In this document: piece after piece, positions 44,544 through 53,336 of the stretch
How positions within the stretch are numbered: the stretch's first letter is position 1
Layout: each line of letters opens with the position of its first letter
Notes under the pieces: model-generated
Told to the model about the DNA's origin: nothing
What the model saw: the letters and a program-made list of their open reading frames with translations, nothing else
Database searches by the model: none
Translations under genes and position numbers: made by a program
From: an uncultured Campylobacter sp.
GTDB taxonomy: Bacteria > Campylobacterota > Campylobacteria > Campylobacterales > Campylobacteraceae
NCBI RefSeq assembly: GCF_937973075.1
Contig: NZ_CALBWL010000024.1
Location: forward strand, 1 to 64,000
Length of the DNA stretch: 64,000 nucleotides
Direction: 5' to 3'

Positions 44544-45340
44544 TACTCTTCGTCCTCGCTCACTTCAAAATCCTCTTCGCTCATCGCCTCGGCTACGACT
44601 TCCTCTTTCTCCTCGTCGCTGACGGCTTCGCTCTGCTCGCCATCCTCGCTCGCATCTTGATCGCGAAGCGCCTTGCCTTCGTTGATAGCCTCTGCCATCT
44701 CTTGGCAGAAAAGCTGAACCGAGCGGATCGCATCGTCGTTGCCCGGTATTGGAAAATCGACTACGTCCGGATCGCAGTTCGTATCCAAAGGCGCGATAAC
44801 CGGCATTTTTAGGCGGTTAGCTTCCGCTACGGCGATCTTTTCTTTAACTACGTCGATGACGAAGATCATATCAGGAAGACCCTTCATATTGCGAATGCCG
44901 CCTAAATAAAGCTCAAGCTTCTCTTTTTTGCGGCGAAGCATTAGCGCCTCTTTTTTGGTTAGTAAATTTATCGAGCCGTCCTCTTCCATAGTCTCGATTA
45001 CTTCGAGCTTGCGGATCGATTGCTTGATAGTAGAAAAATTCGTCAGCATGCCGCCTAGCCATCTGTGGCTTACATAAGGCATGCCGCATTTTTCGGCGTA
45101 CTCTTTTAGCGTCGCGCCGGCTTGTTTTTTGGTGCCTACGAAAAGTATAGTCTTGCCCTCGGCAGCCGCGTCGCGCACGATATTATAAGTGTAGCGAAAG
45201 TAGCGGATAGTTTTTTGTAGATCTATGATATAGATACCTTTTCTCTCGCCGAAAATGAATTTTTTCATCTTCGGATTCCATCTGCGCGTTTGATGTCCGA
45301 AATGAACGCCGCACTCTAGCAAATCTCTCATTGTTACCAT
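44543..45340 (-). CDS. rpsB: 30S ribosomal protein S2
   Basis: A 265-residue S2 protein: N-terminal MRDLLECGVHFGHQTRRWNP, the helical coiled-coil insertion and PVIAPLDTNCDPDVVDFPIPG, then an acidic tail of about 40 residues. Assembles late on the 30S subunit and recruits S1. AAGGAG precedes the ATG. First gene of the translation block. Confidence 0.97.
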   Translation of the reverse strand: MVTMRDLLECGVHFGHQTRRWNPKMKKFIFGERKGIYIIDLQKTIRYFRYTYNIVRDAAAEGKTILFVGTKKQAGATLKEYAEKCGMPYVSHRWLGGMLTNFSTIKQSIRKLEVIETMEEDGSINLLTKKEALMLRRKKEKLELYLGGIRNMKGLPDMIFVIDVVKEKIAVAEANRLKMPVIAPLDTNCDPDVVDFPIPGNDDAIRSVQLFCQEMAEAINEGKALRDQDASEDGEQSEAVSDEEKEEVVAEAMSEEDFEVSEDEE

Positions 45341-45456
45341 GAGTTTTCTCCTTGTGGGTTGCCCCGAAATTTAGGTTTCTCCTCCACACCCGTTAACATT
45401 TGTTTTTGACAAACGCAACCAAATTTTAGGATTGGTGTGTGTGAATTGAAGGTGGG

Positions 45457-45462
45457 ATTATA
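45457..45462 (-). promoter_or_regulatory. -10 hexamer TATAAT of the rpsB-tsf operon
   Basis: On the minus strand AAATATAATCCC lies about 115 bases before the rpsB ATG, with A/T-rich sequence upstream. The implied 5' untranslated region of about 110 bases contains GGGTGTGG and GGGGCAACCCAC segments and could hold an S2 autoregulatory structure; this is inference. Confidence 0.5.
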
Positions 45463-45635
45463 TTTAAAAATAGCTAAATTAAAGCTAAATTTAATATAAT
45501 CCAGGCCCCTGCGCGGTTAAATTTTGCGCTGCAAAGATGAGATGGCTGCAAGTGGCGTGAGCGAAATTATTCATTCAATTTAGCGAGCGCAAACCGCCCG
45601 CGAAATTTAAGAAAACGGCAAATTCGCTCTAAATT

Positions 45636-46775
45636 TTACTCAAAAAATCCCTTTTTCACGAGCTTGCCCTCTTTCACGCAAAACTCCCCTTTCGCGATCA
45701 CGCTATCTAGGTTTAGAGCTTCGTCAAATACCGCAAAATCAGCGTCAAAACCTACTTTTATCTCGCCTTTGCCGTTTAAATTTAGATATTTTGCGACGTT
45801 TTTGCCCATCATGCTTAGCGCTTGCGGGATGGTTAGGATTTTATTTTTCACGCAGGCCTGCAAGACCTCCAAATTCGTCTCGCACGAAGCGCAGCCGTAG
45901 CCGACCAATGCGCCGTTTTCGTCAAATCTAGGCACGCTACCGTTGCCGTCGGAACTCATCGTTAGGCGCTCTAAATTTAGCCCGTTAGCAAGCCCGTAGG
46001 CGATGGCTTCGTGAAGCGGCATAAACTGGCTTCCGCCGCTCGTGATGTCGATGTAGCCGCCCATTTTTTGAAATTTAATCGCCTCGTCAAAGAGCTCCTT
46101 CGTCCGCGCGCAGTGCGTCGGCGAGAAGTAATTAACCGGGAACGAATAATCCTTGATCACGCTAAAAATCAGGTCAAATTTATCCGCAAGCCCGCCCATG
46201 TGCATATGCAGCACGCCGCCTTTTTTCGAGATCATGCCGCCGATGCGTATCTGCGTCAGGGTTTTGATGAGCTCCTGGGAGGTCGGGTAGCTGCCGCGGT
46301 TGTCGCTCATCGCGATCTTACAGCCGATGACCTTGTCGATGAGCACCAGATCGCGCGTGACGGAGCCCGTAAATGTAACGCTAGGCAGCGCGTAAGAGCC
46401 CGTGTGGATGAAGGTCGAGATGCCCTCGTACTCAAGCGCCTTAGCCTTTGGGTAGAGATTCTCTAAGCTCCTCGTGCACCCGTCCGTACCCAGCGTGCCT
46501 ACGACCGTCGTCGTACCGTAGCGGATGATTTGCGATAGCGTTATTTCGGGCGTGCGCGAGTGATAACCCGCCTCGCCTCCGCCGCCCGTGATATGCACGT
46601 GCTGATCGATGAGACCGGGCGCTAAAATTTTGCCATCCAGATCGTAAATTTCAAGCCCATCGACTCGAAAATCAAGCCCCTTGTAAACGGCTAAAATTTT
46701 ACCTCCGCCGAGCAAAACGTCGCTCCTGCCGATATGCTCGGGCGCGTATAGATCGGCATTTTTAAGTAACAGCAT
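45636..46775 (-). CDS. iadA: Isoaspartyl dipeptidase
   Basis: A 379-residue amidohydrolase. Metal ligands appear in APGLIDQHVHITGGGGE and in the second-half HMHMGG and TSDGNGS-like segment (LTMSSDGNGSVPRFDENG), all as in IadA. It removes beta-linked isoaspartyl residues from dipeptides. I chose ATG 46775, preceded by AAAGGAGAAA, over the longer frame from 46841. Stands alone downstream of pgeF. Confidence 0.92.
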   Translation of the reverse strand: MLLLKNADLYAPEHIGRSDVLLGGGKILAVYKGLDFRVDGLEIYDLDGKILAPGLIDQHVHITGGGGEAGYHSRTPEITLSQIIRYGTTTVVGTLGTDGCTRSLENLYPKAKALEYEGISTFIHTGSYALPSVTFTGSVTRDLVLIDKVIGCKIAMSDNRGSYPTSQELIKTLTQIRIGGMISKKGGVLHMHMGGLADKFDLIFSVIKDYSFPVNYFSPTHCARTKELFDEAIKFQKMGGYIDITSGGSQFMPLHEAIAYGLANGLNLERLTMSSDGNGSVPRFDENGALVGYGCASCETNLEVLQACVKNKILTIPQALSMMGKNVAKYLNLNGKGEIKVGFDADFAVFDEALNLDSVIAKGEFCVKEGKLVKKGFFE

Positions 46776-46959
46776 ATTTTCTCCTTTGCTTTGGATTTTT
46801 ATAAATTTTACGTTTTTTGGCTTTCTTGACTGCGATGTCACGCCACAATCTCGCCTCTTTTTCGCCGCTTCGTTTTACAGCGCCTCTACGTCAAATTCTA
46901 TAGTGCTTCGAGAAATTTTAGCAGGCTTTACGGAGAAATTTTATATCCTGTTTTGCTTT

Positions 46960-47697
46960 TCATCGGCATGGCTTATTCATCACAAAGCCGCAGAAGCGCC
47001 CCGTGACGCCGTCTCTACGGTATGAAAAATGCCGCTCGCTCTCAAAAGTGCAGCGCGGATCAAATTTAACGTTTCGTACTCCCGCAGCTGCGAGCTCGTC
47101 GCGCAGCGCAGCGTTTATATCGAAACACCCCTGCGTTTTGTAGCGCTCAAACTCGCCCAGATCAAGCCCGCCTAGCTCGTAGTTTCGCACCTTGATATTC
47201 GCGCCTACGAATACCTTCAGCTCCGCAGCGACGCAGCCGAAGCGCTCGCTCATCAAATTTATCGCATTCGTGCAGATCCGCCCTATCACGCCCGCGCGCC
47301 CCGCATGCACCGCGGCAACCACGCCGCGCCGCTCATCGGCAATCAGCACTGGCGAGCAGTCCGCTACCAGCACGCACAGCGCCGCGCCGCGCAAATCGGT
47401 CACAAGCCCGTCGCAGGGCGGGATTTCATCGATAGCTGCGCGTAAAATTTCAACTTTGTTTGAGTGGATCTGACGCATAAATTTTAAATTTCGCGGCGCG
47501 ATACCGAGTGCGGCAGCTAAAATTTCACGATTTTGCGCGACGTTTTGCGGATCATCGCCCACGTGATCTCCTAAATTTAAGCTCGCGTAAGCTCCGCTGC
47601 TTACGCCGCCTTCGCGCGTGCTAAAGCCCGCCAGCACGCCGCGTCCGTCTAATACAAACTCAAGATTTTCTATACAAATTTCGATTTTAGCCATCAT
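46960..47697 (-). CDS. pgeF: Peptidoglycan editing factor PgeF (YfiH/laccase-domain family)
   Basis: A 245-residue protein of the YfiH (DUF152) family. Landmarks are GFSTREGGVSSGAYASLNLG, QIHSNKVE, VLVADCSPVLIAD and AAVHAGRAG, which carry the conserved His/Cys metal site. PgeF hydrolyses wrongly added L-Ser from UDP-MurNAc peptides and is also described as a purine nucleosidase or polyphenol oxidase. It starts seven bases after the ribE stop, so the two genes are one transcript. Confidence 0.9.
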   Translation of the reverse strand: MMAKIEICIENLEFVLDGRGVLAGFSTREGGVSSGAYASLNLGDHVGDDPQNVAQNREILAAALGIAPRNLKFMRQIHSNKVEILRAAIDEIPPCDGLVTDLRGAALCVLVADCSPVLIADERRGVVAAVHAGRAGVIGRICTNAINLMSERFGCVAAELKVFVGANIKVRNYELGGLDLGEFERYKTQGCFDINAALRDELAAAGVRNVKFDPRCTFESERHFSYRRDGVTGRFCGFVMNKPCR

Positions 47698-47704
47698 GCG
47701 CCGC

Positions 47705-48559
47705 TTAATACAGGCTCAAAATTTTATCTACCGCATCCCACGAAAGCCCCTCTTTTTCGCCCTCAGCGTTCATATCGCGTGCCGCGACAGTATCGCAACC
47801 GACGAGCTGTCCGCCGGCAAAGCCCAGCTGTGCCGCGACGTATCGCGCGAGCAGATCGGTTTCGATATTTACGCGGCGCCCGATTTTGTAGGATCCAAAG
47901 AGTGTATCTTTGAGCGTCAGCGGGATGATCGTAAGGCGAATGGCGCAGCTTTGCGCTCCGCTTTTTAAATTTACGCCCAGTGAGCTCGGATCGCAAACGG
48001 AATTCGAGCTGCTAGAATTTGGCCCGTGCGAGCTTGCGCCGTTAAAATTTGCGCCGCGCAGCTCTTTATGAGTAAAATTTCCGCCGTCAAGACCTTGGCT
48101 GTTAAAATTTCGCCCGGGCGTGCCGCTGCCCTCAAGCACTTCGTTGATCGTTAGGCTCACGCCATCGATCGCCACCGAGCCCTTCGGCGCTAGTAGCGGC
48201 GCTATGTGCAGCGGTGCGCGGATAAAAAAATCGACGCCACTTGCAAGCTTTGAAATTTTATAAATTTCGCCCACGGCATCGACGTGCCCTTGGATCAAAT
48301 GCCCGTCTATGCGATCTCCAATCCGCATCGCAGGCTCGATATGCACAGGTCCGCGCAAGTTTTGTGTGGCGATGACGCGTGCTGTCTCGCTCGAAAGCTG
48401 AACCGCAAATCCGTCCGCAAAAAGCCGCGTCACGCTCAGGCATGCACCATTTACCGCGACGCTATCGCCGAGCGCGGGGCGGTATCTCGCGCGCAGTCGC
48501 AGCGAATCACCGCTAAAGCTCGCGACCTGCGCGATCTCTCTGATCAGTCCGTTAAACAT
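47705..48559 (-). CDS. ribE: Riboflavin synthase alpha chain with an in-frame insertion
   Basis: A 284-residue protein with two tandem lumazine-binding domains: MFNGLI, GDSVAVNGACLSVT, SSETARVIATQNL and GHLIQGHVDAVG in the first half and VAIDGVSLTINEV plus TLKDTLFGSYKIGRRVNIETD in the second. It dismutates two molecules of 6,7-dimethyl-8-ribityllumazine to riboflavin. The family norm is about 200-210 residues. The excess (residues about 143-204) falls inside the second barrel and consists of ten-residue units starting NF or NS. All catalytic residues are kept. Confidence 0.92.
   Translation of the reverse strand: MFNGLIREIAQVASFSGDSLRLRARYRPALGDSVAVNGACLSVTRLFADGFAVQLSSETARVIATQNLRGPVHIEPAMRIGDRIDGHLIQGHVDAVGEIYKISKLASGVDFFIRAPLHIAPLLAPKGSVAIDGVSLTINEVLEGSGTPGRNFNSQGLDGGNFTHKELRGANFNGASSHGPNSSSSNSVCDPSSLGVNLKSGAQSCAIRLTIIPLTLKDTLFGSYKIGRRVNIETDLLARYVAAQLGFAGGQLVGCDTVAARDMNAEGEKEGLSWDAVDKILSLY
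47948..48133 (-). repeat. 30-bp phased AATT array inserted in ribE
   Basis: Four cores have A/T junctions at 48017, 48047, 48077 and 48107, exactly 30 bp apart, three of them sharing TAAAATTT. Two more cores at 48002 and 47969 follow at 15 and 33 bp. The protein repeats every ten residues: NFNSQGLDGG, NFTHKELRGA, NFNGASSHGP, NSSSSNSVCD. Confidence 0.85.
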
Positions 48560-48661
48560 TATGAGCCTTTGGAATTTTTACGTGATATTAGCGTAGAATT
48601 TTGAAATTTAAGGTTAAGCGAAGCTCGGCGAGCGCGAAGCCCGCCGAATGAAGTTTTGAAA

Positions 48662-48982
48662 TTATTTTTTAGAGACGATGAAATCGGCTAGCGCTTCGAT
48701 CGATTCGTCGTTAAGCGAAGCTGCTTGACCTTTCATAACACCCATCATGCCAAATTTTCCCTTGCCTTCGCCCAAGCTGCCGTCTTTGTAGCCTTTTAGG
48801 CTAGCGATGATATCTTCCTTGCTTAAGGTGTTTAGCGCAGGTACTTTGCCGCCAAGATAAGGCTTCTCGGCGTTAGCTCCATGACAGGCCACGCATTTTT
48901 TATATAAAGTAGCGCCGTCAGCGGCGAATACACTCGAACTAAACGCCGCAACCGCAGCACATGCAATAAGAACTTTTTCCAT
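48662..48982 (-). CDS. Periplasmic class I cytochrome c (c553-like)
   Basis: A 106-residue protein: signal peptide to about residue 20 (AVAAFSSSVFA), single heme-binding CVACH (about 31-35) and a C-terminal methionine ligand, probably in GMMGVMKGQA. Small soluble cytochromes of this kind carry electrons from the bc1 complex to terminal oxidases or peroxidases. AAAGGA precedes the ATG and a good promoter lies upstream. Monocistronic. Confidence 0.92.
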   Translation of the reverse strand: MEKVLIACAAVAAFSSSVFAADGATLYKKCVACHGANAEKPYLGGKVPALNTLSKEDIIASLKGYKDGSLGEGKGKFGMMGVMKGQAASLNDESIEALADFIVSKK

Positions 48983-49012
48983 TCCTATCCTTTCTTTTTA
49001 AATTGTGGGTGC

Positions 49013-49018
49013 AGTATA
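49013..49018 (-). promoter_or_regulatory. -10 hexamer TATACT upstream of the cytochrome c gene
   Basis: GATTATACTGC on the minus strand, about 32 bases before the ATG, is a near-perfect sigma70 -10 element. Confidence 0.45.
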
Positions 49019-49261
49019 ATCAAAATTTAGTAAATTTCGGCTAAATTTTTGCAATTTGCGCTAAAGAGGCGAAATTCTATCTACTGCGAACTTTAGCGTA
49101 GGGGCTTGAAGCGGAATTTGCGCTGTAAAATTTTAAGCGAATTTCGCCTTGCCACTTAAATTTCAATCGTAGAATTTCGTGGCAAAATCCTAAGGCGGAA
49201 TTTCATCTAGACGCCAAATTCCATCGCGAAGTTCTGCGTAGAATTTTAAAATTTCGCCTCT

Positions 49262-50815
49262 TTACTTTATGCGCGAAATTTCGCCTTTTTGCATCTTATA
49301 AATTTTATCTGCGGCGCCGAAGTATTTATCATCGTGCGAGATCGCAAAGATCGTGTATCCGCGCGATTTCAGCTCGGGCAAAATCCGCTCGTAAAACTCC
49401 GCGCGAAACTGCGGATCGAGATCGGCCGCAAACTCATCGAGCATCAAAAATTTTCGCCCGTCCATCAGCACACTTACGAGCGCCAAACGCTTGCGCTGCC
49501 CGCTAGATAGGCTCGTGGTGCTAAATTTAGCCCCCTTTAGCTCAACCTTATCCTTCAGGTGCGTAAGCGCTAGCCACTCGCGCGCGATGTCCGGATCGCC
49601 AGTAGCGTAGTCGAAAAGATAAAAATCGCTGAAAACCGCGCTTATGTTGTTGCTGTAGGCGCGCAGATCAGAGGGTTTAAGAGCCGCGCCGTCGGCTAAA
49701 ATTTCGCCCGCTTGCGGCGTATAAAGGCCCGCTAAAATCATAAAAAGCGTCGATTTTCCGCTGCCGTTTTCGCCGATTAAAAACACCGTCTCGCCCGCAT
49801 TTAGCTGTAAGTTTACCCCTTTGATGCCGAATTTCCCGTCGGGATACGAAAAGCCCACGTCTTTAAGCTCCAGGCTGCGCCACGGCTGCATTTGCGCAAA
49901 CTCAAAGCCCTGCACGAATGGGTCTAAATTTAACTCATTGATCTTTGCGTAGGCGATCTTGGCGCGCAGCACGCTAGGAAGCGAGAATATGAGCATCATC
50001 AAAGGCGCGCGCAAAAAAAGCACCGTAAGCGCGATCGTTACGGCGTTTGCAAGCTCCGCTTTGCCGCCGCTAAGCCCGAAATAAAGCACAAATCCCACCG
50101 CGCCGAGCATCATTACGTTCATAAAATTGCTCGCAAACGCGCCGTAGACCTCGGCTTGCAGCGAGCTTTGGCGTAAATTTTGCGCGTTGGGCAAAAAGTC
50201 GTTTTCGTATAGGCTCTTTGCTTTGGCTAGGCTTAGCGACAGCTCCTTGTGCCCCTCGATCGCCGCGGCGTAGTTTTTATACAAAACGTCCTCATTTTGG
50301 CGATACAGATCGTAATTTTGCATGACCTTTTTCATCAAAAAATGGTTGAATATCATCAGCGCGCCGATCCAGACGAATAAAAACGCAAACATCATAGGCG
50401 CGATGTACAGCACGTAGATGCCGCAAAATAGCACGATCATCGCGCCTTGAATGAGCTCTGAGATGCGCATAAAGCCCTCGGTCAAGCGCGAAATATCGCT
50501 GGAGAGGGACGCAAGCAGGTTCGCCTTCGACGCAGCCTCGATGCGCTCGAACTTCGTATCGATGATCTGCTTGATGATCTTGGTGCGCAGATCGAATACG
50601 AAGTCGTTTTCCATCTTGCAAAGCATGATGCGGCTTAGCACCGAAAGCAGCAGAAATATCGCCAAGAGTGCAAAAAATAGCGCGATGATGCGCCCGCCTC
50701 TTTCGGCGCCGTCAAGTAGATATTTATTGATAAAGCTTAAAATCAAGATCCCCGAGCCGCTGTAGATCGCGTTTAGCGCGAGCATCGCGAGGATTTGTTT
50801 GGTATATTTTTTCAT
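49262..50815 (-). CDS. SyrD/YojI-like ABC exporter (cyclic peptide export family)
   Basis: A 517-residue fused ABC transporter: six hydrophobic segments (residues about 10-290), then the ATPase domain with Walker A GENGSGKST, signature LSSGQRKRLA and Walker B FLMLDEFAADLD. The DEFAAD form in place of DEPT and the short exporter core are typical of the SyrD/PvdE/YojI group, which exports cyclic peptides, siderophores or microcin. Substrate unknown and no biosynthesis genes adjoin it. I chose ATG 50815; a TTG lies five codons upstream. Confidence 0.87.
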   Translation of the reverse strand: MKKYTKQILAMLALNAIYSGSGILILSFINKYLLDGAERGGRIIALFFALLAIFLLLSVLSRIMLCKMENDFVFDLRTKIIKQIIDTKFERIEAASKANLLASLSSDISRLTEGFMRISELIQGAMIVLFCGIYVLYIAPMMFAFLFVWIGALMIFNHFLMKKVMQNYDLYRQNEDVLYKNYAAAIEGHKELSLSLAKAKSLYENDFLPNAQNLRQSSLQAEVYGAFASNFMNVMMLGAVGFVLYFGLSGGKAELANAVTIALTVLFLRAPLMMLIFSLPSVLRAKIAYAKINELNLDPFVQGFEFAQMQPWRSLELKDVGFSYPDGKFGIKGVNLQLNAGETVFLIGENGSGKSTLFMILAGLYTPQAGEILADGAALKPSDLRAYSNNISAVFSDFYLFDYATGDPDIAREWLALTHLKDKVELKGAKFSTTSLSSGQRKRLALVSVLMDGRKFLMLDEFAADLDPQFRAEFYERILPELKSRGYTIFAISHDDKYFGAADKIYKMQKGEISRIK

Positions 50816-51133
50816 CTTTCGCCCCAACAAAATTTGAGCGCAATTGTGGCAAAATTCGCTTGAAAAAACGGTTAAATTTTAAATCCGTTCTCATTTCGCG
50901 AATAAAATTTTACCCGGGACGCGCAAAATTCCGCCGCCAATCTGCGCGGGATTGAGCGGCAAGCCCGCGTGAAATTTCATCGCGAATCTGCGTTAAATTT
51001 CATTTTAATCACGCACCTTTTGCAGAGCATACGCGCTGTCGTTTATATAACGTAATTCTGCGCAAAGCAACGCGCAAAAACAAAATTTACCGCAAGTACG
51101 TTAAATTTTACCTTCTCACGCCAGACGCGCAGC
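50816..51133. other. Gene-free 0.32 kb region
   Basis: Between mnmG (ends at 51134) and the exporter gene. AAATTT motifs only; no gene or clear terminator recognised. Confidence 0.45.
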
Positions 51134-53008
51134 TTATTTCAAGCCAAAATTTTGCTTGATGTAAATGTGCAAAATATCGATCGCGGCGGGCGTTACGCCG
51201 CTGATCTCGCTCGCGGCAAAAAGCGTCGGCGGCGCAAAGCGATTTAGCTTCTGCACGATCTCGTTGCTAAGCCCTCCGATCTTGCTAAAATCGATCTGCG
51301 GCGGGATCGCGACGCCCAGCAGCCCCTTCATCCTCTCGACCTCGGCGCGCTGCATCGCGATGTAGAAATGATACTTGCACTGCGTTAAAATTTCATCCAA
51401 AACCTCATCGCTAAAACTCTCAAAATGCGGCACCAGAGCAAGCAAGCTCGCCTTTGAAAAGCCGCTTTTGGCTACAATTTTTTGCAAGCTGCAGCTTTGC
51501 GAAATGGGCCCTGCGCCGATACTTTGTAGCAGGCTAAGCGTCTGTTTCGAAGGGGTAATCTGCGTTTTTAGCAAAAATTCCATTCCGCTCTGCGCGTCGT
51601 GCTTAAACTTGCGCGCCCGCTCGTAGCTCGCCTCGTCTAAAAGCCCGATCTCGCGGCCGTATTCGCTTAGACGCAGCACGGCGTTACCCTCGCGCAGCAG
51701 CAGGCGAAATTCCGCGCGCGAAGTAAACATTCGGTAGGGCTCATTCGTGCCCTTGGTAACCAGATCGTCGATCAAAACGCCGATATACGCCTCATCCCTA
51801 CGCAAAATCAAAGGCTGCCGCCCGCGCAAATCAAGCACGGCGTTGATGCCCGCCATCAGCCCCTGCGCCGCGGCTTCTTCGTAGCCGGTGGTGCCGTTGA
51901 TCTGGCCTGCCAAAAACAGCCCGCGGATCTTTTTGGTATCGAGGCTGTGTTTAAGCTCGGTAGGATCGATAAAATCGTACTCGATCGCATATCCGGGGCG
52001 GACGATTTTAGCATTTTCAAAGCCCCTGATCGTGCGCAGAAACGCAATCTGCACGTCGTAAGGAAGGCTCGTAGAAAGGCCGTTTACGTAATACTCCGTA
52101 GCCTCGCGCGTCTGCGGCTCGACGAAGACGTGGTGGCGGTCGCGATTTGGAAATTCATAAATTTTAGTCTCGATGCTAGGGCAGTAGCGCGGGCCGGTGC
52201 TTGAAATTTGCCCCGTAAACATCGGCGCGCGGGCGAAATTTTCGCGGATGATCTCGTGCGTGCGCTCGTTCGTATAAGCGATGAAGCAAGCAAGCTGCTT
52301 CGGCGCAAAATCTTTGCTGCGGAAGCTGAAAGGGCGCGGATCCGCGTCGCCGTCTTGGCGCTCAAGTACGCTAAAATCGATCGTCTTAGCATCGATCCTT
52401 GGGCAGGTGCCCGTCTTTAGCCGCCCCATTTGCAGACCCAAGCTTCGCAGCGACTCGGCTAGCTCGACGCTTGCTAGCTCGCCCACGCGCCCCGCTTGCA
52501 GCTTGTTTTCGCCCACGTGAATTAGCCCGTTTAAAAAAGTACCGGCGGTGATTATCAGACGCTCGGTCTCATAAACGTTGCCAAGATGGGTCTTAACGCC
52601 GCAAACGCTCGGAACGCCATCCTGCTCGCAGGTTAAAATTTCGCTCGCGATCTCTTGGCTTACATCCAGCCCCTGCGTGTTTAGCAGCAAATTTCGCATG
52701 TAGATGCGGTATTCGTCCATATCGATCTGAGCGCGCGAACCGCGCACGGCTGGACCCTTGCTCTCGTTTAAAATTCTAAACTGCAGCCCGCACGCATCCG
52801 CCGCAAGCCCCATTTGACCACCCAGTGCATCGATCTCCTTTACTAGATGCCCCTTAGCAAGGCCGCCGATTGCGGGGTTACAGCTCGCAGCGCCGATCTG
52901 CTCGGCTAAGATCGTAATTAGCAGCGTCTTTGCGCCCATTTTTGCGGCGGCTAAGCTCGCCTCGATACCAGCGTGCCCGCCACCCACAACGATAACGTCG
53001 TATTTCAT
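51134..53008 (-). CDS. mnmG: tRNA uridine-5-carboxymethylaminomethyl modification enzyme MnmG
   Basis: A 624-residue MnmG (GidA). FAD-binding GGGHAGIEASLAAAKMG is at residues 8-24, then SCNPAIGGLAKGHLVKEIDA, the insertion domain with the conserved PRIDAKTIDFS-type segment and TSRAEFRLLLREGNA, and a C-terminal helical domain. With MnmE it installs the cmnm5 group at the wobble uridine of certain tRNAs. Full length. Confidence 0.96.
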   Translation of the reverse strand: MKYDVIVVGGGHAGIEASLAAAKMGAKTLLITILAEQIGAASCNPAIGGLAKGHLVKEIDALGGQMGLAADACGLQFRILNESKGPAVRGSRAQIDMDEYRIYMRNLLLNTQGLDVSQEIASEILTCEQDGVPSVCGVKTHLGNVYETERLIITAGTFLNGLIHVGENKLQAGRVGELASVELAESLRSLGLQMGRLKTGTCPRIDAKTIDFSVLERQDGDADPRPFSFRSKDFAPKQLACFIAYTNERTHEIIRENFARAPMFTGQISSTGPRYCPSIETKIYEFPNRDRHHVFVEPQTREATEYYVNGLSTSLPYDVQIAFLRTIRGFENAKIVRPGYAIEYDFIDPTELKHSLDTKKIRGLFLAGQINGTTGYEEAAAQGLMAGINAVLDLRGRQPLILRRDEAYIGVLIDDLVTKGTNEPYRMFTSRAEFRLLLREGNAVLRLSEYGREIGLLDEASYERARKFKHDAQSGMEFLLKTQITPSKQTLSLLQSIGAGPISQSCSLQKIVAKSGFSKASLLALVPHFESFSDEVLDEILTQCKYHFYIAMQRAEVERMKGLLGVAIPPQIDFSKIGGLSNEIVQKLNRFAPPTLFAASEISGVTPAAIDILHIYIKQNFGLK

Positions 53009-53336
53009 TTTTTACCTTTAAATTTAAAGCCGCATTTTAGCCAAAATAAAATTTCAAAACGATAAATCGCGCGCAGATTTCGCAGATAGCGGCTCGATAT
53101 GTATTTTCATACGCGTAAAATTTTACCGCGCCGCGACTTTTAAGTGATTTTAATTTGCGTCGCCGAAGCGCACAGACAAACCGTCCGCAAAAGCTACGGC
53201 ACAAAATCGGCGCGCAAAGGGCATAAAATTCCGCGCAAAATTTTTAGCGGAAAATTCCTATGCCAAAATTTCGCGCTCGAGCTTTGCTTTAAATTTAGCG
53301 TTGTATAATTACGCATTTTTTCAAAAAGGCTAAGTA
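53009..53336. other. Divergent intergenic region between mnmG and bioB
   Basis: About 330 bases; contains the bioB promoter listed separately. AAATTT motifs present, nothing else recognised. Confidence 0.45.
53304..53309 (+). promoter_or_regulatory. Extended -10 (TG-TATAAT) upstream of bioB
   Basis: TTGTATAATTACG lies about 28 bases before the TTG start codon of bioB. Perfect hexamer with an upstream TG. Confidence 0.5.
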
